64,000 nt of DNA from Mytilus galloprovincialis. Its lineage: Eukaryota > Mollusca > Bivalvia > Mytilida > Mytilidae. Every line of letters starts with the position of its first letter. Position 1 is the first letter of the stretch. This document shows positions 48,401 to 57,024 of this stretch, piece by piece. The stretch covers positions 49,480,833-49,544,832 of the forward strand of contig NC_134851.1 in the NCBI RefSeq assembly GCF_965363235.1, written 5' to 3'. The position numbers were made by a program, and so were the translations under genes. The notes beneath the pieces were generated by a model that saw nothing but the letters and a program-made list of their open reading frames with translations, ran no database searches and was not told where the DNA came from.

Positions 48401-50158
48401 ATGGGAATTAATTAAAAACTTAGTTCACATGTGAGGAGAGATCTTTCTATTTATGTACTTACTTAAGGCTTTATAATTGTTCATGTAGAATTAATAATAT
48501 GTTGATGCACATCACAACTGGACAGTGATTTGTGTGCATCTTAAAAGTACTATCTATGTTTATTGCTATTGTTATATATATATATTGATATACTAGTTTT
48601 TGTTTGATTGTATCTGAATTATCTCCCCTTGAATTAGGTTGACATTTATTATGTGACTCTGTCCAACATGTTGTCCAATATGTTATCTGTTAATGATCTC
48701 TGGTGGCCTCTCCTGGTACCTCTCATGTTTTACATCACTGTATAGGCAGTGATGCATGTGGCTATAGGAGAGGGCTGATGCAATCATTAACCTTATCAGC
48801 ATATTCAGGTATTCTAATCCAGAGTGATAAAGGATGTGTATGATCCAGTAGAAAATTTAGAACAATTAGCATAACTAACTTTTTAATTTTAGACTGTTAT
48901 TGAAAAATTTAATATCATTATATGTATTATGAATTAATTATATAATTATGTATCACAATATATACTTGGTGTATTTTCAGATGAAATAAAAATAAATTAC
49001 AAAAAAGTAATACGTCTATTTACCGTAATCACACCAAGTGTCTGGTGAAAGAGCTATTAACTCAACAGCTGCAGTGAATATATTCAAATATACCAAAGGA
49101 ATCTTTAAAAGTATATTAGCAACAAAAAAAATGATAATGTCGAGGAAATAAGGCGACGAGGAGTTGTGTCAATGATTTTTTTTTTAAACATTTTTTTTTT
49201 ATCAATAATCATATTTCTATTTACAGTAACCATGTAGGTGTTATCGTTGTAAACCTATTGACTTCATGACAGCTGCAGAGAATCGTTAAAAGGAAAAATT
49301 AAGGATGTACTTAGGTGAGGATTTGAAATTTGTGTCAGATGTTTGGACTCCTTTGTGTTTTCTATACGAAACAAGGTAAACTATTTCGCTCCATCACCTG
49401 TTTATCTTTTAATATAAGACTTAAGGTGGTACCCAACACCTTTACTAAAATTAATTGGCTCGTTTAATTTTCCTAAAATTTTGACAAAGTATTTACTTTG
49501 ACTCTTTGACAACGTAACTAAACGTTTAACTGATTTAACAGAGTTATCTCCCTGTACTGTTAGGTACCACTTTCAAATAGCTCATTATAGGTCATTTGTC
49601 AAAATTTAAGCAGATTCTTGATTTTCTTTCTTTTAATTTAAGACCACAAAAAAACCAATGCAAATATAAGGTAACAGTCTGAGTTAGCCTTTTCCCGCCA
49701 TATCTAATATCTCAAATCTCTCGAAAAGGAACTGCATGACCTATCAATAAGTTTAGCTAATTTTGATCCTTAGCTAATACTCTTTCAGCTTTTAGTTTCA
49801 CTTATAAATTCTTGATTTTTTTTTATTTTACCTAAGCTCACCTAAGTTAATCCTTAAATGTATTAGTAAAAATAAAAATAAACATTGCTTGTCATTTATT
49901 TCGGGCCCTTTATAGCCTGTTGTTAATTGTACCTACAATAGGGTTTTTTTACACATTGTGATTTGGATGGAGAGTTGTCACATCTTCTTCTGTCGATATA
50001 GGCATATTTTGCTGATATTAATATGTTCAACGAGATTTTGAACAAATGAATGATGCAACAATGATGATTCATCTATAAAAGTATTTAAAAAAAAAAAAAA
50101 ACGTCCTACCTTGTGCAACCATGATAACAATCAGGAACGTTAAAATTGTGAACTTCAT
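36407..50158 (-). CDS. Secreted 20-cysteine protein: beta-defensin-like plus somatomedin-B-like modules
   Basis: Exons (order of reading) 50158-50110, 49068-49024, 43748-43635 and 36564-36407 join with GT/AG sites, all introns phase 1, giving 121 residues. Residues 1-17, MKFTILTFLIVIMVAQA, form a signal peptide with an A-x-A-type cleavage site. Residues 38-68 have cysteines spaced C-x6-C-x3-C-x11-C-x5-CC, the beta-defensin/big-defensin spacing, with an extra C62. Residues 75-117 carry 12 cysteines. The end, CEC-x3-C-x7-CCSDY-x3-C, matches the core of somatomedin B domains (CxC-x3-C-x5-CC-x-D[FY]-x3-C). One NST glycosylation site is present. It is probably an extracellular defence, venom-like or matrix peptide; the function is inferred only from fold spacing. 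The gene is stretched by a LINE in intron 2 and a Helitron-like nest in intron 3, both antisense to it. No break is seen in the coding exons. Confidence 0.78.
36952..37138 (+). mobile_element. Three stacked 5' heads of the nest
   Basis: Heads follow one another: the outer head (36952), then two 'ATGGCACCCTCAACGGAG' heads at about 37006 and 37067, each a small palindrome (caccctcaac/gttggggtg). Each runs into a 'ttatt' microsatellite, where the next element starts. Their 3' tails are found in reverse order at 42713-43602, 41921-42712 and 41176-41920. Confidence 0.6.
37139..38226 (+). mobile_element. Helitron-like unit, type 'gtcaccc', complete
   Basis: The head ATGTCACCC (37142-37150) with palindrome gtcacccga/tcgggtgac is answered near the tail by GGGTGACAT (38190-38198). 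The hairpin ATTGC-tt-GCAAT (38204-38215) and CTAG (38223-38226) follow. The core is a minisatellite of roughly 125-130 bp containing 'atggctgccgttaccatgga'. Confidence 0.65.
38227..39324 (+). mobile_element. Helitron-like unit, type 'gtcaccc', complete
   Basis: Same build as the unit before it and nearly colinear. Head at 38229, tail GGGTGACAT near 39288-39296, CTAG at 39321-39324. Its body is nearly identical to 40138-41175. Confidence 0.65.
39325..40137 (+). mobile_element. Helitron-like unit, type 'ggcaccc', complete
   Basis: The head ATGGCACCCT (39327-39336) is answered by AGGGTGCCAT (40100-40109) before the hairpin and CTAG (40134-40137). The changed base in the head is matched by the changed base in the tail. 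Confidence 0.65.
40138..41175 (+). mobile_element. Helitron-like unit lacking a head
   Basis: Begins in the ttatt microsatellite, has a body almost identical to 38227-39324, and ends GGGTGACATCC, hairpin, CTAG (41172-41175). The missing head suggests loss by exchange or partial duplication. Confidence 0.6.
41176..41920 (+). mobile_element. 3' part of a nested Helitron-like unit
   Basis: Type 'ggcaccc' tail (AGGGTGCCAT) with CTAG at 41917-41920. It pairs by type with the head at about 37067. Confidence 0.6.
41921..42712 (+). mobile_element. 3' part of a nested Helitron-like unit
   Basis: Type 'ggcaccc' tail, CTAG at 42709-42712. Nearly identical to 41176-41920 over its first 450 bp, then carries about 80 bp (42395-42480) resembling 43065-43140 of the outer element. 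It pairs with the head at about 37006. Confidence 0.6.
42713..43602 (+). mobile_element. 3' part of the outermost Helitron-like element
   Basis: Continues the element begun at 36952. It carries its own minisatellite units and ends with the inverted partner of the head, a distinct hairpin and CTAG. Confidence 0.6.
43850..44130 (+). repeat. Rep-E copy in intron 2 of the cysteine-rich gene
   Basis: Diverged single copy with 'ctaaacctctcactttgatg' and 'gggtacagcagtcatcatcg'. The following 44131-44421 is intron sequence, of which about 44330-44421 is duplicated at 49130-49205. Confidence 0.6.
44437..49005 (+). mobile_element. L1/Tx1-type LINE, 5'-truncated
   Basis: Flanked by a perfect 15-bp duplication AGTAATACGTCTATT (44422-44436 and 49006-49020). 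ORF2 starts at 44654 (MTSLKIGSLNCRGL): endonuclease motifs LNCRGL, GDWN, RLDYF, SDHSP; RT motifs LKNWRPI, QQGFIKGR, DFEKAFD, RQGDPLSP, YADD; C-terminal CSFC..H..ECM zinc-knuckle type. Breaks: stop TAG at 44795, a frameshift near 47040 in an A-rich run, and a stop TAA at 47337. The reading frame 44460-44657 may be the last part of ORF1, overlapping ORF2 as ATGA. The 3' UTR runs 48435-48990 and ends in a short A-rich tail. Inserted antisense in intron 2 of the cysteine-rich gene. Confidence 0.88.
44654..48434 (+). pseudogene. LINE ORF2: AP endonuclease and reverse transcriptase
   Basis: About 1,260 codons. The largest intact piece, 44942-47074, holds the rest of the endonuclease and the whole RT core; 47346-48434 holds the C-terminal region with the CCHC-type motif. 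With two stops and one frameshift it cannot make a full protein. Clade from motif wording (LNCRGL start, WRPI, Y-A-D-D): L1/Tx1 group. Codon use is A-rich, as expected of LINE ORFs. Confidence 0.85.
49120..49290 (-). pseudogene. Decayed duplicate of exon 2 of the cysteine-rich gene
   Basis: On the - strand an acceptor (ctctgcag) is followed by 'ctgtcatgaagtcaatagg' and 'ggttactgtaaatag'. This aligns with true exon 2 (49068-49024: ctgcag|ctgttgag ... gattacg|gtaaatag). The following intron bases also align (aatgttt..., cattgacac versus ccttgacaa), with the matching bases of the functional copy now on the far side of the LINE (about 44330-44421). The donor has changed from cggt to ctgt and the frame is closed, so the exon is not used. 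Confidence 0.65.
49421..49574. mobile_element. Short MITE with ggtggtacc ends
   Basis: The left end TTAAGGTGGTACCCAACACC (49421 on) is mirrored by 'tgttaggtaccac' (49558-49570). TTAA at the left suggests a TTAA-target family; the right-hand TTAA has decayed. About 150 bp, non-coding. Confidence 0.5.
49890..49995 (+). repeat. Rep-F fragment in intron 1 of the cysteine-rich gene
   Basis: Contains 'gggccctttatagcctgttg' and 'tggatggagagttgtc', shared with 12118-12242. Confidence 0.5.
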
Positions 50159-50234
50159 GTTGAAATGCCGTGTACCATGTAATGCATCATGTGTGTAGGA
50201 GAAAAGTGCTTCTATACTAACATGTGGTGTGTTG

Positions 50235-50240
50235 CTTATA
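50235..50240 (-). promoter_or_regulatory. Candidate TATA box of the cysteine-rich gene
   Basis: TATAAG on the - strand, about 77 bp upstream of the start codon at 50158-50156. It is the best TATA-like element in range; this would give a 5' untranslated leader of about 45 bases. Confidence 0.4.
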
Positions 50241-50653
50241 CAAATAATTAAATTCGTTGAAATCTGAAAGAATGCGATGGAAATGACAAAATGATTTTAA
50301 GAGGCTATTTCATATCTATTTTACTGTTATTTTACTAGGATATAACACTTATTATTACTACTTGAACGCACATGTATATATTGGGATAATAATTAAATAC
50401 ATTGAAGGCTAGATGTTTCTACCTTTAACCGATATATAATTCAAATGAAAATGCTTTACGATTAAACGAATACTTATTGTATCCATTTATACATATAGAT
50501 GATTATTTTAAAGCTTTGATTACAGCTCTATTGTATTGGAATGAAAACAAATGATGTGATTGCTATTTGGTTAAATGGGTCAAGATTCTTTTTCCATAGC
50601 CGATTATGTTAACATTTTCCTCTCTTGCTCAATCCATATCGTTAACTTAAATA

Positions 50654-51662
50654 CAGTGAAACCTATGTAAACCGAACCCTGATAAACCCGAATTTCAGTT
50701 TAAATCAAACAATTTTCAAAGTCCCACAAAATTTCTCTATCAATTAATGTTAATATAACCTGAAAAAAACGAACCCTGTCAACACCGAATTCCGAACGTT
50801 TTTTGAAGGCTCGTTAATAAATATGTATTGAAATATCACTGTCAAAATCGATCGATAGCAATCAAAACAAAAAAGTATTTTTAATTGTTTGCATGATTGA
50901 ATTAAACAAAAACAGGATGACAGAGTATCCCCGAGGGTATTTAAGGTTTAATGAGCTGGTGAGTTGTTATTACAAACTAATTAGCATGTTTGTGTCTAAG
51001 CATTCAGTGATCAAATGATTTTTAACGGTCACAAATTTGTAAATGCCATTCAGAAGCTAAACTGTTTAATTAATTATTATGTTTAAAGCATTTCACTGGA
51101 TTAAGAAGTCGTGCAACACAAGGTCAATGACTTTCAAACTAAATTTACGGGATGCCGGATTCCCTTCGAGGCCCTATTTATAATTCAGATGCTAACGCAG
51201 ACTTCCGTTCGCTATTTATCAACGATCAAGTCCGAGAATAAACTTGAACCCTGCTGTTGTTTCGTTCTTGTCTTGTGGCAAAGTATCAATCAGCGGGTGG
51301 CCAGTTCAGTTCTAAAACTCGTGTGTTCAAATAATTAAAAATGACGATCTCGATTCAAAAAGCAAAATCGCTCCACGTCGGACATCGTTGAACGATTAAT
51401 ATATTTACACAACGAGGAGCGTGATGGACGGAGTGGCGTTTGATTTATATGAAAAAAGATACAATACGTCTATCTTCATCTACCATGATTTTTACATTTC
51501 CATCTAATTCATCATAAAAATAAATTGTCGTCTGTTGTGTCACCTATGGTTCCTTGTCAGTAAGCGCCAAAATTATTTTGATGTCGACTTCAATCCGAAC
51601 ACCTGTGAAAACCGAACAAAACGCAAAGTCCCGTGGATGTTTGGTTTGGACATGTTTCAATG
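50654..51662. mobile_element. Tigger/pogo-like Tc1/mariner element, non-autonomous
   Basis: The left end CAGTGAAACCTATGTAAACC and the right end (reverse reading CATTGAAACATGTCCAAACC) are diverged inverted repeats, flanked by TA at 50652-50653 and 51663-51664. Subterminal 'aaccgaac' blocks repeat at both ends. About 1.0 kb with no transposase; the open frames at 51111-51338 and 51535-51717 have no recognisable product. Confidence 0.6.
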
Positions 51663-51664
51663 TA

Positions 51665-52344
51665 TATATAATAGCTCATATCGAAGTTCCAACATCTATG
51701 TCTGGTTAAATTTATAAAACGCACGTGAATTATTTTTTTTACAACTTGTCGGACCTCGGAAAATGGTTAAAATTGTCACCCTTCTCATGAAATAATCCAA
51801 AAATTCTGATCATAATATTCAATTAAAAATTTGTACTTTCTAATCATTTATTTCAGGTCAAATCTACATATTTCTTTTCTCATCACTCTATAAAACAGGT
51901 CATATTGTAAATTTTTGTTCGGAAAATGACGGACTTTTTTTTTTAAACGTCATCCCAGTTCCTCATCTCAAGGTCCATTAAGGTTATTGACCAAATTATT
52001 CACTACTGTTAAACCCAAGTTTTAGCTGTTATTGGGCAATGTAGAGCCTTCAAAAATGACCCAAACCAATATTTTCAGAATTTTGTAGGTCTTGTGACAA
52101 TGAATTTTACCAGAAACATTCTACAGAATCTGTAAGATATTCTATTGTAATATTATTTTATAAACAATTTAAATCAAAAGCAAAGGAATAAACTCAAAAA
52201 CAGTCAAAACATTCTACTGCAATGACATATCATTCTATGTACATAATAGTAAGTATAATGTAAAATCAATGTTTCCAAAGATGATGTTTAGAGAATCTAC
52301 TTTCACGATATACGTGTAAATAAAACGCACATATATTGCAGTTG
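51665..52344. other. No recognisable feature
   Basis: AT-rich sequence between the Tigger-like element and the TG microsatellite. Confidence 0.4.
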
Positions 52345-52449
<105 letters not shown>

Positions 52450-52500
52450 GGGGTTAATGACAGTTACATGTAAATAGTTTTTCATTTTTCTGCAAAATCC

Positions 52501-53100
52501 AAAGGAGTAGGTTCAGTAAGACCCCTTATTGGCCTCAAAATATAGCAGTTTTAGAAAATTGTGAAAATGTAGTCGTTAAGGTATTTATTGAATATTAGAA
52601 TGCTTCTGCTACATAAAAATGGGCTGTTTTTGACAATACAATGCACATATACATGTATCGGGTACTAGCATCATTAAGTCATGCTAAATTACTGAAATCT
52701 TCACAAGTTTAGCGTTTTAGTTAAATTTTAGATGGTTTCCGTCTTAAATGAAAGTGGCCGCATTCGTGTTCATTCATAATATTGACATGTAAGTTGTATT
52801 TGAGTATAATACATTATATATATAAAGGTTGAGGATAAACACGGATGCGGCAACTTTCATTTTTGACAAAAAACCATCTGAAAAGTGACGATTTTTGGCA
52901 TATTTGATAGATTTTTCATGTTTAAACTTGAAAAGGAGCGTTTTCAATGACTTATTCAGGTAAAATCTTTCACATAAACTAATTGAATCAATTGAAATAG
53001 ACACTTAAGTGTTTAAAAAGTAAAAAGTGTCTAAAAATCTTTCGTTAGATGAACTTAAAAATTGAGGCCGAAATTGGCCCTTACCGGACCTACTCCTTTT
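52501..53100. mobile_element. Inverted-repeat element with GGAGTAGG ends
   Basis: The left end aaaGGAGTAGGTTCAGTAAG and the right end (its reverse complement, ending tactcctttt) pair over at least 40 bp, including ggcctcaa/ttgaggcc. Weaker pairing continues inward (gatggttt...aaccatc; gccgcatt...atgcggc), so the 600 bp could fold into one long hairpin. Non-coding. Confidence 0.6.
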
Positions 53101-53582
53101 TTAACCGTTTTTCTTGGGGTTTTTTTTACTTCTAGTTTCAACAATAAACGTGTCAAGTGAGGTTAGAAACACATATATTTGTAACTAGAAAACGTTATTC
53201 AAATGTCGGCAAGGTTCGGCTGCATATATGTGTTTATCTTTGGCAGTCATAAAATTACAGTAAAATACAAATTACTTGCTGATTAAAATTCACAAGTTAA
53301 TCTTAAGGATTGTTAACATATAACACAGTAGGCATTATATTTTGTACGAGCTGAATAAATATTTATATATTTTTCATTTTTCCTATGATTAACGATGTTC
53401 GCTCATCTGGTTTATAGGTTTTTGCCAGACATTGAGAATCCGCTGGTTTTACCCATGTATTGCCATAAAAATAAATCCACACTCACCCCTCCTTTTCTTA
53501 TCATAATTTTATTACACAGTTAGTCGGCTCTCGTTATCTTGACGTCTGTCGGACCACCGAAATATTCCGAGATATCTATACG
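53101..53582. other. No recognisable feature
   Basis: Non-coding AT-rich sequence. Confidence 0.4.
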
Positions 53583-53690
53583 CTCTTTAATGTTCTTCAA
53601 CTTTATACTTGTTTGGCTTTCTAACTTATTTGATCTGAGCATTACTGATGAGCCTCATGAAGACGAAACGCGCAAGATAATGAGAGACTA
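53583..53690 (+). repeat. Rep-D copy, diverged
   Basis: Contains 'ctttatacttgtttggcttt' and 'gaagacgaaacgcgc', then diverges. Confidence 0.5.
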
Positions 53691-53973
53691 ACTTTATAAT
53701 TGATAAAAGTTATTCCCTATTTAAATTCTCATTTGATTAGTGATTTGCCATTTTAATAGTTTAATTCAAAAAGACTATTTTTTTGGCATTGTATAATGCC
53801 AAATTATGTTTAAAATGTGTATTGCTACAGAAGGTAGAAAAAATGTATAGACGTTTGTAAAATCAAACTGACCGGAATTCGGAGTGTGCAATAAAAACAT
53901 GCACAGATATGATAGAATAAGTTAAGTGTGATAAAGCAATGAGTAAAATAGTTCAGTTCACCCTTGCACGCAA

Positions 53974-54313
53974 GTAATTACTATAAAGATACTTTCTCAA
54001 CAAAACTTTACGACAAAAGAGATGATTTCAGCTTTCCAATTGTGAACTTTCCATTTCTAAGTAGCAACATTCCAGCAGCACCTGCATACGGGGTATATAT
54101 CTCCCAATTGATACGATATTCTCGTGCCTGCATTTCCTATCATGATTTTCTTGATAGAGGGTTACTGCTCACAAGGAAGCTATTAAACCAACAGTTCCAA
54201 ATGGTGAAGTTGAAATCACCCCTTCGTAAATTTTACGGACGCCATCACGAGTTGGTTGACCGTTATAGAATAACCGTTTCACAAATGATATCGGATATGT
54301 TCCTTACTTCGTA
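53974..54313 (+). mobile_element. Penelope-like element fragment (post-RT region)
   Basis: Encodes TKLYDKRDDFSFPIVNFPF, YGVYISQLIRYSRAC, FLDRGLLLTRKLLNQ and LRKFYGRHHELVDRY, ending at a stop at 54312-54314. It is better preserved than its homologue at 34036-34330. Only the C-terminal end is present, as expected of a 5'-truncated retroelement copy. Confidence 0.6.
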
Positions 54314-54640
54314 ACTACAATCCCCTTCCCTTTCATGAATGTGACCTACCGAATTAGACTATTTACCGGATTTGTAATCACATAAGCAACACGACGGGTG
54401 CCACATGTGGAGCAGGATCTGCTTACCCTTCCGGAGCACCTGAGATCACCCCTAGTTTTTGTTGGGGTTTGTGTTGTTTATTCTTTAGTTTTCTATGTTG
54501 TGTCATGTGTACTATTGTTTTTCTGTTTGTCTTTTTCTTTTTTAGCCATGTCATTGTCAGTTTGTTTTAGATTTATGAGTTTGACTGTCCCTTTGGTATC
54601 TTTCGTCCCTCTTCTATATCTATGTTGTTTTCTATCTAAT
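54314..54640 (+). repeat. Rep-C (3' tail of the Penelope-like element)
   Basis: Directly follows the coding remnant: 'cgacgggtgccacatgtgga', 'cttacccttccggagcacct', then 'gactgtccctttggtatctt'. I recognise this as a very common bivalve repeat. Truncated copies lie at 22560-22745 and perhaps 20745-20840. Confidence 0.6.
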
Positions 54641-55119
54641 CTCAGTGTATAAAACGTTGTGTCAGAATGATTTCCATCCTTTACAAAGCATATGGTCGTT
54701 ATCTTACGGTTATATTTTATATATCTTTAATAGGGTGAGTGTTGCATTATGATTTCAAAATATATTTAACTTTAGCAGGTTGAGCGTTACCTAAGACAAT
54801 TCCATTACAGATTTGAATAAGCAATGTTAGCAGAGGGGTTCAATTCTGGATATAAAAAAACAATGAAGGGAGTTATTTTTAAACCTTTCAAAACAAATGC
54901 TTCACGTTCATCTGATCATATTTTTTTCATAGCTGAGACACAACAGTGATGTTAAAACAGTTATAAAGAAAAATAATCACAATCTATGGTTCTCAAAGAT
55001 ATATCTTAAAGCAGTTTTTAAACACAGTCGTGCTGGTCAATCTGTTAATACATCTTATGTAATGCTAGGGAAAATACTATTGTATTATAAACATAGCGTG
55101 TTGGTATGACTGAGGTGTA
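54641..55119. other. No recognisable feature
   Basis: AT-rich sequence with no exon or repeat border that I can identify. Confidence 0.4.
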
Positions 55120-55365
55120 TGCCGTTTGCCCAGTCCGTATATGCTGTATGCGATGTTTATATATTCGTTATGCACTGTTCATTCTATGGTGTATTAGTGT
55201 CCATGTATGATGTATGTAAATAGTATTGTGTATTTACTTTCCATGAATGTGCTATGCATTGTTCATGTATACGTTGTGCACTGTCGTCTATGTATGCTGT
55301 ATTCACTGTCCATGCACGTTACATATTACGCACTGTTCGTGTATGCATCATGCACTATCCTTAGA
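55120..55365 (+). repeat. Degenerate minisatellite (atgcactgtccatgtatg-type)
   Basis: About ten diverged units of 20-30 bp, each carrying a form of 'cactgttcatgtatg' followed by 'ctgtatg' or 'cgttgtg'. The open frame 55207-55404 is a by-product of the repeat. Confidence 0.55.
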
Positions 55366-55869
55366 TACGTCATTAGCTCTCCTAGTATGATTTATTCACA
55401 ATAATGTTACATTGTGTTGTAATGCAGAGTTTATATATGTGTTTCAGTGAATAGATTGTCAGGCACTAAAGCATATATAAAAACACACTTTCCTGCTGGG
55501 TAACTTAATACTCAGTCAATCAATTTAATTTTGAAATACTTTCCCTCTACGAATAAAGCGTATTGACAAATTTGTGCTAAATATTACAAAAGGAAGACTG
55601 CTGGCACGTAGTACCTTTTTAAAACTAGATTTAAAACAAAATAATACAACTATTATCCGTCGTATAACTGATAGATAAACGAACAATCAACTGAAGATAC
55701 ATCAGTTTTCGACATGCACATTTAGTTTGGAAGTGTTATTGAAATGATTAAACTTACTTATTTTTTTAAACGTTTGTGTTATGCAATACATATAATTGTT
55801 GAGGTGAAAAAACACAATAATGCATGTGCGTCCGAAGCACTATTGTGAATTTAACTGCATTAAAAAGTA

Positions 55870-56165
55870 AAATCCCACCAAAAACTGAAATCAAATGGCA
55901 AAATCACGAGCTCAAACACATCAATCGGATGACCAACAACTGTCACATTTTTGACTTGTTAAAGACATTTTCTTAAGTAGAAAACTGCGAATGAAACCTG
56001 ATTTCAAAGCTAGCTAAATCTCTCACCTAAATGACAGTCGCAAAAATCCATTATATTGACCATCATATGTGAACAAAACAAATAGACATAATATGTAAAA
56101 ATGTCAAAAAAAAGGGGTACAGCAGTGAACATTGTCTTAATATCTTAATCACTATAAAAGCAAAT
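55870..56165 (+). repeat. Rep-E copy
   Basis: Single diverged copy: 'gctagctaaatctctcacct', then 'aaaaaggggtacagcagtga'. Confidence 0.6.
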
Positions 56166-56171
56166 AAACAT

Positions 56172-56300
56172 GTAACGAAGGCTCAGTGTTGAAGACCGTA
56201 CATTGACCTATAATGGTTTACTTTTATAAATTGTTATTTTGGATGGAGAAATGTCTCATTGGCACTCACACGACATCTTCCTATATCTATGTAATTAAAC
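56172..56300 (+). repeat. Rep-F copy, uninterrupted
   Basis: Reads 'gaaggctcagtgttgaagac', then 'ggatggagaaatgtctcatt', then 'acatcttcctatatctatg'. It shows the undisturbed sequence across the site where the 7.8-kb element sits in the copy at 12118-12242/20032-20062. Confidence 0.6.
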
Positions 56301-57024
56301 ATTTACCATGGTACAATAAAATCATGACTGGATGTATAAACAGAAGCAAGTTTTATATTATATTAACAAAGAAACACATAAAGGCATATAGACAATTGAC
56401 ACTAAGGCCGATTATGTAAAGACCAAAGATATACATGACCTTAATTTGTGAAGACATATGTGACCAGCCATGAGATTTTCAGGCTAATGGAGGTATCGGG
56501 ACCAACATGATTTTTTTGCATTTTTATGAAGTATACATAGATACAAAACACCCAGAAAGTGTTTTTGGTCGAATTATTAAAATTAATAGAGTTATGGTCA
56601 TTTTTGTGAGATGGGATGTTTTTTTTTAATAGTACCACTTTGCAATATTTCTAAGGTTTATCTAATTTAGTTCTCCTTGCAAGTTGACATATTGTTGTGT
56701 GTTTCTTTCTAGTCTTTCAAACTGTCACTTAAGTGAACTAAATTGATTGATAAGTGAATTTGAGTTTAATTAAGCAACCATTCGGTTTCCATAGCAACCA
56801 TGGATCTACTTTTCAAATAAAATCACTCAAAACTTTTTTGGGGGGCTTTTTAAGTAGAACTTAAAATGTGTATGTCACTCAAAATAAGTGTGTTCATACA
56901 TGTACATGTTTTGAATCAGTAATTAGTATTAATTTAAAAATAAAACATGATAACTGTACTTTAATGTGTCTATATTAACGTAAAATTTTATTTAGATTTC
57001 AGTGGACACAACAATTTTCCATTT
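56301..57024. other. Non-coding stretch
   Basis: No recognised repeat or exon. Some of it may be the 3' flank of the transposase-like pseudogene. Confidence 0.35.

Noticed and set aside
56441-56638. Short - strand frame near the transposase-like pseudogene, considered as a further exon
   Set aside because: No splice sites or homology to the family could be seen.
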